Source: CAYSCW01 sp964429795 (GTDB taxonomy: Bacteria; Acidobacteriota; Aminicenantia; Aminicenantales; Aminicenantaceae). Taken from it: a stretch of DNA of 27,444 nt. Position numbers and translations under genes: made by a program. Under the pieces are notes generated by a model. The model saw only the letters and a list, made by a program, of their open reading frames with translations, did no database searches and was not told the DNA's origin. Shown one piece after another: positions 22,744-27,444 of this stretch (positions are counted from its first letter, which is position 1; every line of letters begins with the position of its first letter). The DNA lies in contig CAYSCW010000036.1 in the NCBI GenBank assembly GCA_964429795.1, forward strand, positions 1 through 27,444. Reading direction: 5' to 3'.

Positions 22744-24144
22744 ATGCAGCTCAAATTTCTCGGCGCCAATCGCCAGGTTACAGGTTCATGTACGCTTCTG
22801 GAGACAGGAGGAGTTCGACTTCTTATCGATTGCGGCCTTTTTCAGGAAAGGGCCTTTCTGGAAAGAAATTGGGCATCTTTTCCCGTTCCGCAAGAACAGA
22901 TCGACTTTCTCCTTCTGACTCACGTTCACCTGGATCATTCCGGGTTGCTTCCCAAACTTGTGCGGGAGGGATTTTCCAGGCCCATCTTGACCACCTCTGC
23001 ATCCAAGGATCTGATCCCCATCATGCTCCTTGATTCGGCACATATTCAAGAAGAAGACGCTGCTTTCAAGAAGAAACGCCATAAACGGGAAGGGAGAAAG
23101 GGGCCTTATCCAGAAATTCCTCTCTACACAGTCCGGGATGCCGAAAAGGTGTTTCCTCTGCTGGAAGAGGTTCCCTACGGCAAAACCTTAGCCCTTGATC
23201 ATCGACTTCAAGTAACATTCCATGATGCAGGCCATATACTCGGATCAGCAATGGTGGATATCAAGATCAAAGACAAGGGGAAAACCAGGAGGCTTATCTT
23301 CTCAGGTGACATCGGGCAGTGGAACAAACCCCTCATCCGCGATCCATCAGTCTTCGATTATGCGGATTATGTGATCATGGAATCCACCTACGGCAATCGA
23401 ATCCATGAGGATCCAGAAGATGTCGCTGATTGGCTGTGCCAAATCATCAATGAAACAGCCAAGGCCGGAGGAAATGTGGTCATTCCAACCTTTGCAGTGG
23501 AAAGGGCCCAGGAGTTGTTGTTCCATCTCAGCCTCCTGGTCAGGGAAGAGCGTATTCCGCAAATCTTCATCTTCCTCGACAGTCCCATGGCTTTGGATAT
23601 CAACGAAGTCTTCAAGCACCATCCTGAATGTATGGATGAAGAAACTAAGAGGCTTTTTGAGAAAGGCCAGGAGCCCTTTCGTTTCCCAGGCCTGAGGTTG
23701 GTTCGGAATAGAGAAGAATCCAAGGCGATTAATTCCTTCAAAGGAACATGCATCATCCTTGCTGGTTCGGGAATGTGCACCGGAGGCCGCATCAAGCACC
23801 ATCTGGTGCAGAATATTTCCCGTCCCGAATCCACCATTCTCTTTGTCGGCTACCAAGCTGAAGGAACGCTTGGCAGACAGATTGTGGAGGGAAATCCTCA
23901 AGTAAGAATCCATGGACAGTATCACCCTGTTCGTGCCAGGGTGGAACAGATTCATGGCTTCTCAGCCCATGCAGACCGTAACGGACTGCTCCGATGGTTG
24001 AGTCACCTTCAGCAAGCTCCTCAAAGAATCTTCCTCATCCACGGCGAAAAAGAATCTGCTTCGGATCTGGCTTCGTATCTTGAGAAGGAAAAAGACTGGT
24101 CTGCTCGTGTTCCTGAATACCTCGAAGAATACAAGCTTCTGTGA
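22744..24144 (+). CDS. MBL-fold/beta-CASP RNA-processing exonuclease-type protein
   Basis: 466 residues. The MBL metal site includes H60, H62, D64 and H65 (THVHLDHSG), H164 in AGHILGS and D189 in SGDIG. A beta-CASP domain follows, with ESTYGNR and PTFAVERAQELL, then GSGMCTGGRIKHHL and GFSAHAD. This is the CPSF73/Ysh1-like bacterial family that processes RNA using zinc. The ATG at 22744 follows CAGGAGAAAACCAGG. It is a complete, ordinary member with no odd residues. Confidence 0.92.
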   Translation: MQLKFLGANRQVTGSCTLLETGGVRLLIDCGLFQERAFLERNWASFPVPQEQIDFLLLTHVHLDHSGLLPKLVREGFSRPILTTSASKDLIPIMLLDSAHIQEEDAAFKKKRHKREGRKGPYPEIPLYTVRDAEKVFPLLEEVPYGKTLALDHRLQVTFHDAGHILGSAMVDIKIKDKGKTRRLIFSGDIGQWNKPLIRDPSVFDYADYVIMESTYGNRIHEDPEDVADWLCQIINETAKAGGNVVIPTFAVERAQELLFHLSLLVREERIPQIFIFLDSPMALDINEVFKHHPECMDEETKRLFEKGQEPFRFPGLRLVRNREESKAINSFKGTCIILAGSGMCTGGRIKHHLVQNISRPESTILFVGYQAEGTLGRQIVEGNPQVRIHGQYHPVRARVEQIHGFSAHADRNGLLRWLSHLQQAPQRIFLIHGEKESASDLASYLEKEKDWSARVPEYLEEYKLL

Positions 24145-24155
24145 ATGAAAAAAAT

Positions 24156-24184
24156 TTGGAATGAAATCTTTTTTTGTATATGAT
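24156..24184 (+). promoter_or_regulatory. Sigma-70 promoter for the tldD-like pseudogene
   Basis: TTGGAA (24156-24161), a 17-base spacer and TATGAT (24179-24184) precede the ATG at 24240. A stray AAGGAG lies in the leader at about 24190-24195, before a short TTG frame of eight codons. Confidence 0.45.
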
Positions 24185-24239
24185 TCAAAAAAGGAGATAT
24201 AACCATATCTTGGTTCAAAATTTTAATGAGAAGTAAAAC

Positions 24240-25368
24240 ATGAAATTCAAATACTATTTTGTGGAAGAAATTCCTCGTCGGAAATTCCTCCAACGGGGAC
24301 TCAAGGGAGGAATCGCCTTGGCTGCCACGCCATCGCTCATGACACAACTCCTCTCTTGTAAGAGCTCAAAAGCCCAAGCCGAATTAAAGCTCGATCCTCA
24401 GCTCCTGGAGAAGACCATTCAACACGCCCTCAGAAAAGGAGGAGAATTTGCGGAAGTGTATTTGGAAAACAGAATCTCTCGCAGTATCGACATGGAGGAG
24501 TCGAAATTCAAAAGTGCTGTCTATAGCCTGAGTCAAGGAGCAGGTGTCAGGATTATCTCTGGGGACAAGACAGGATATGCCTACACGGATGAAATCTCTG
24601 AAGAAAAACTCCTCCGAGCCGCAAAAGTCGCCTCTTATGTGGCGCAAAGAACAAAAGCCATTGGCCCTGTGGCCATTGAAGAAACAAAGAGAGAATCTTT
24701 CATCACTGTCAATCTCCCTCTTGAAGACATCGCAGATGAGAAGCGTCTCGATGTAATCAAACGTGCCGACCAGGCTGCCCTCGACTTCGATCCCCGAATA
24801 AAGATGGCATTCATCAGTTACTACGACGAAACAAGAGGTAGAACCATAGCCAACAGTGAAGGTCTTCTCATCAGTGATGAACTGCCGCTGCTCTTCTTCA
24901 TAGTCCAGACATTGGGAGTGGGAAATAACTCCCGTCATATGAGTCGGGAAAGGTTGAGCCGTCATTCGGGCTTCGAGATGTTCGATGAAGTCAGCCCAGA
25001 AGAAGTAGCCCGTCGGGCAGCCCGTGAATCAGTGGCCATGCTCGATGCCCAAGAAGCTCCCGCTGGAATCATGGATGTTGTCATGCAGAACGGATGGGGA
25101 GGTGTGCTGGTACACGAAGCAGTAGGTCATCCTCTTGAGGCGGACAACATCGCCAAAAAAATCGGCGCCTTCACTGAGAAATTGGGGGAAAAAGTGGCCA
25201 GCGATATTTTCACCATGATTGATGACGGCACTTTACCCAATCGAAGGGGAACCACCAATTTTGATGATGAAGGAACCCAGATGAATGGTTGGAAACGACC
25301 TTGATCTCAATCGCAGCTTTACCTCTCCCACCTTCCGGGTCAAGCTGATGCAGATCGGAGGAAAATAA
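24240..25368 (+). pseudogene. Tat-exported TldD-family metallopeptidase gene, broken by deletions
   Basis: The start encodes a twin-arginine signal (PRRKFLQRG) and a possible lipobox (LLSC), so the ancestor was exported. The TldD core runs to the zinc motif HEAVGHPLE (HExxxH type) and GTTNFDDEGT, then the frame ends after 354 residues at 25304. Full TldD proteins have about 480. The tail VGNDLDL and SPTFRVKLMQIGGK, which belongs near the TldD C-terminus, resumes from 25288 in the +1 frame to TAA 25366-25368. About 100 or more codons are therefore missing, the join is out of frame, and the tail lacks the GTCGK-GQ block. The product probably lacks activity. The family takes apart small peptides. 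Confidence 0.85.
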
Positions 25369-25373
25369 GGAGG
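25367..25373 (+). promoter_or_regulatory. Orphan Shine-Dalgarno after the tldD remnant
   Basis: AAGGAGG overlaps the tldD-tail stop and would serve a following plus-strand gene, but no start codon follows. The convergent membrane-protein gene begins its 3' end at 25389. TldD genes are often followed by a pmbA/tldE partner, so a lost downstream gene is likely. Confidence 0.45.
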
Positions 25374-25388
25374 AAAAACAGAAGGCGA

Positions 25389-27444
25389 TCACTGGAAGAC
25401 ATCCATCTCATAGATGGACCAGTAGTAGACTTTATCCTCACCCGTATTGATGATTTTTATATAGCGAGCTTCGATAGGGGAGAAGACTACGTCTAAAGAG
25501 AGGTCTTTAGCCTGTAGATATGCTGTGATGGGAAGAACAGTCATCTCGTCTTGAGCCACAGTCTCCCATCCTTTCCTGTCAGTGGATACCTCCACACGAT
25601 ACCCGCGGGGATAGTCCAATGGCTTTGTTCCCAGTTTAAGAGAAAATCCCCCGATTTTTCGCACCAGGCCAAGATCCAGCTCATAAAAATGCCCTTTTTT
25701 CTGAGGTCCGGTTTCCCATCGGGTGGAAAGGTCTCCGTCATAAGCGAATCTGGCACTATGGCTTTTAACGTTGGAAAAAGCCGTCCAACCCTTCTTGGGA
25801 AGAGGGTGGGATCTATCAAGATAGTATTTCCCCAATCCTTCCTCAGGAATATAGATCAATTCATAAATATAGGCCTCTTCAAGCTGAGTAACGAAACGAT
25901 AGCTACTTTCCAGCCCTCTTAACTCATTCATTACACTCTCGAATTCTTCTGGTTTATATAAAAAAGAATGAAAAATGACATATCTTACGCCTAAGCTTCT
26001 TAAATCCTCTAAGTTTTGTTCCAAGGATATTGACTGCCATCTTCTCTTTAACTCATCATACAGAGGAGGAAAAAATCCGCTGTATCCATTGACAAGCTTT
26101 TTCCAGTGGTAAGTCGAAAAATGCAGCCGGGGACACTCAATCTGACCCACTCTCTTTCCTGGCTCAGGTAAAGGGAGCTCAATGATTGCAAAATTATCTT
26201 CTTGTTTTGCCAGCCATTTATATACCTCAGGAATATCCTCTTTGACTCTGACATTTCTGACAGGAACCGGCACAGAAAAGTACTCAACAAGCAGGGAGAG
26301 AGAAAGCGCGAAGGCAACAGCACCAGCCGCTCTTGTACGAAGAGACAGAAGAGAAATAAGCGCTTTTAACCCAAATGCTGAAAGAACAGCCAGAGAAAAC
26401 ATGACAAAAATGTGAAAGCGAGAGGCCACTCTTAATCCGTCAAAACCGGGAACAAATTTGTGGAGAAGGATGTATGGGCCATTAGGACCGAAGGTGAAAA
26501 GAAAAGACAAGAGCAATATGGATGAGTAGATAATTCCATGTTTCTCAACAACCGACTTCTTTTTCTTATCATTCCTTAGCATGTATGCGAAACCTAAAAC
26601 TGCCAAAATAATAGCGAGAATACCAGGGAACAATTCACCCTCCGGCTTGAGAAAGGGCGAGGTGAGATCACCATAGAGCCTGTTAAGAGGAGAAGTGGCC
26701 AAAAAACTTGTGAGATTTGCATGCTCGCCCATCTTTCTGACAAATCCCATTTCTTTACGCACCAGAAAGTACTGACGAAAAAAGGGACCGGCAACAGCTG
26801 CAACAATAAGCATAAAAACAGCTGTTTTTGTCCAGAATTTAAAAGCTGTATATCTCTTCTCTGTGATCAGGTATACCAAGAAATAAAGTCCAGCAAATAG
26901 AGACAAAAACAAAGCGTAATATCCATTGGCAAGAACTTGGAGGAGAAAAAAGAGCGAGAAGAGGAGCAAATGCTTATACTGTTCATGCCTGAAAAATTTA
27001 TGGAGATAAAGAAAGGCCAGAGGGATTCCACCGGCTGTGATAACCTGCAAATGTCCCATATGAGCGAACATGAAAGGGGAAAAGGCGAAAATGATCCCTG
27101 AAACCATGCCTGCATAAGAACTTCGAGTGAGGTAACGGGCAAGGAAAAACATACCCAGCCCGGATGTGAAAAAAGAGAACAACAGGCAGAAATTGTAGGC
27201 AAACACAGGATTCCGGGTGATAAGAAGCAGAGGAAGGGCAATCAGTGACTGAGTAAAGAGATGTTCCGAATAGGCTAGAGTCCTCTTATGAGGATAGAAA
27301 ATGTTGGCGTCAAAATAATCCTTAACATCCAAGTTTAAAATCTTATGGGCATTCCAAGCCATGATCCAGGTGTTAAGGAGAGGATCCCCCAGATCTTTGA
27401 CTCCCGAGCCCATATGAAACACGGTAGGATAGGTCATCAAAAGG
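25389..27444 (-). CDS. Multispanning membrane protein (GT-C-like) with C-terminal discoidin-like domain; 5' end beyond the window
   Basis: At least 683 residues, with the frame open to the right edge. The apparent TTG start at 27440 is probably internal, because the paralogue at the left edge has about 26 more residues, including an anchor helix. Shared blocks are GDPLLNTWIM, DANIFYPH, TLAYSEHL and NGYSGFFPP. Many membrane segments fill residues 60-400. The last 120 residues form a discoidin/F5-8C-like fold (YDGDLSTRWETG, RVEVSTDRKGWETV). The architecture fits surface glycan transfer, but no enzyme family is certain. Confidence 0.82.
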   Translation of the reverse strand, partial: LLMTYPTVFHMGSGVKDLGDPLLNTWIMAWNAHKILNLDVKDYFDANIFYPHKRTLAYSEHLFTQSLIALPLLLITRNPVFAYNFCLLFSFFTSGLGMFFLARYLTRSSYAGMVSGIIFAFSPFMFAHMGHLQVITAGGIPLAFLYLHKFFRHEQYKHLLLFSLFFLLQVLANGYYALFLSLFAGLYFLVYLITEKRYTAFKFWTKTAVFMLIVAAVAGPFFRQYFLVRKEMGFVRKMGEHANLTSFLATSPLNRLYGDLTSPFLKPEGELFPGILAIILAVLGFAYMLRNDKKKKSVVEKHGIIYSSILLLSFLFTFGPNGPYILLHKFVPGFDGLRVASRFHIFVMFSLAVLSAFGLKALISLLSLRTRAAGAVAFALSLSLLVEYFSVPVPVRNVRVKEDIPEVYKWLAKQEDNFAIIELPLPEPGKRVGQIECPRLHFSTYHWKKLVNGYSGFFPPLYDELKRRWQSISLEQNLEDLRSLGVRYVIFHSFLYKPEEFESVMNELRGLESSYRFVTQLEEAYIYELIYIPEEGLGKYYLDRSHPLPKKGWTAFSNVKSHSARFAYDGDLSTRWETGPQKKGHFYELDLGLVRKIGGFSLKLGTKPLDYPRGYRVEVSTDRKGWETVAQDEMTVLPITAYLQAKDLSLDVVFSPIEARYIKIINTGEDKVYYWSIYEMDVFQ

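Noticed and set aside
23347..23955. 202-codon minus frame inside the beta-CASP gene
   Set aside because: It is the complement of conserved motifs of a complete protein and shows no family signal.
1..27444. tRNA, rRNA, CRISPR array, insertion sequence or phage genes
   Set aside because: I saw no clover-leaf, no regularly spaced repeat and no transposase, integrase or phage protein.

Overview
The window looks like a chromosomal segment of an anaerobic or microaerophilic, Gram-negative-type bacterium from a poorly cultured lineage. The signs are a complex I operon, a class II superoxide reductase under a sigma-54-type promoter, lipoprotein and Tat-type signals, secreted peptidases, and a sulfatase-superfamily lipoprotein. 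The gene mix and moderate GC would fit Candidatus Aminicenantes or an Acidobacteriota-like group. That placement is inference; no 16S or marker gene is present.

Left region (1-6118), envelope and surface chemistry. A truncated multispanning membrane protein with a C-terminal discoidin-like tail runs off the left edge on the minus strand; the edge hides its stop codon. Divergent to it is a radical SAM enzyme with two N-terminal GWY-type beta modules. Its SPASM domain is cut off by a single in-frame TAA. Convergent to that is a sulfatase-superfamily lipoprotein carrying a large inserted domain. A paralogue of the first membrane protein runs off the right edge (25389-27444), so paralogues bracket the window.

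Centre (6263-14577), energy metabolism. nuoA-B-C-D-E-F-G-H-I lie in tight, often overlapping order, followed by a translationally coupled MBL-fold hydrolase. nuoJ-N are absent here. The segment encodes the NADH module, the quinone-linking module and the first membrane subunits (A, H) of complex I, but not the main proton-pumping arm.

14600-15800, oxygen defence. A small TRASH/MYM-like zinc-finger protein comes first. A sigma-54-type -24/-12 promoter then precedes an eight-cysteine DUF2769 protein and a class II superoxide reductase.

15794-25368, mixed functions. This stretch holds a TPR plus S15 (CocE/NonD-like) secreted hydrolase, an Fe-S PD-(D/E)XK nuclease, a half-size permease, a DPP IV-like S9B peptidase, a beta-CASP MBL ribonuclease-type protein and a Tat-exported TldD-family gene. 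The tldD gene is broken by deletions. A 38-codon remnant resembling the N-terminus of a P-type ATPase sits between the permease and the DPP IV gene. The tldD deletions, the ATPase fragment, an orphan Shine-Dalgarno after tldD and the split radical SAM gene suggest ongoing gene decay in the accessory parts, while the nuo operon is intact. No tRNA, rRNA, CRISPR array, transposase or phage gene was seen.
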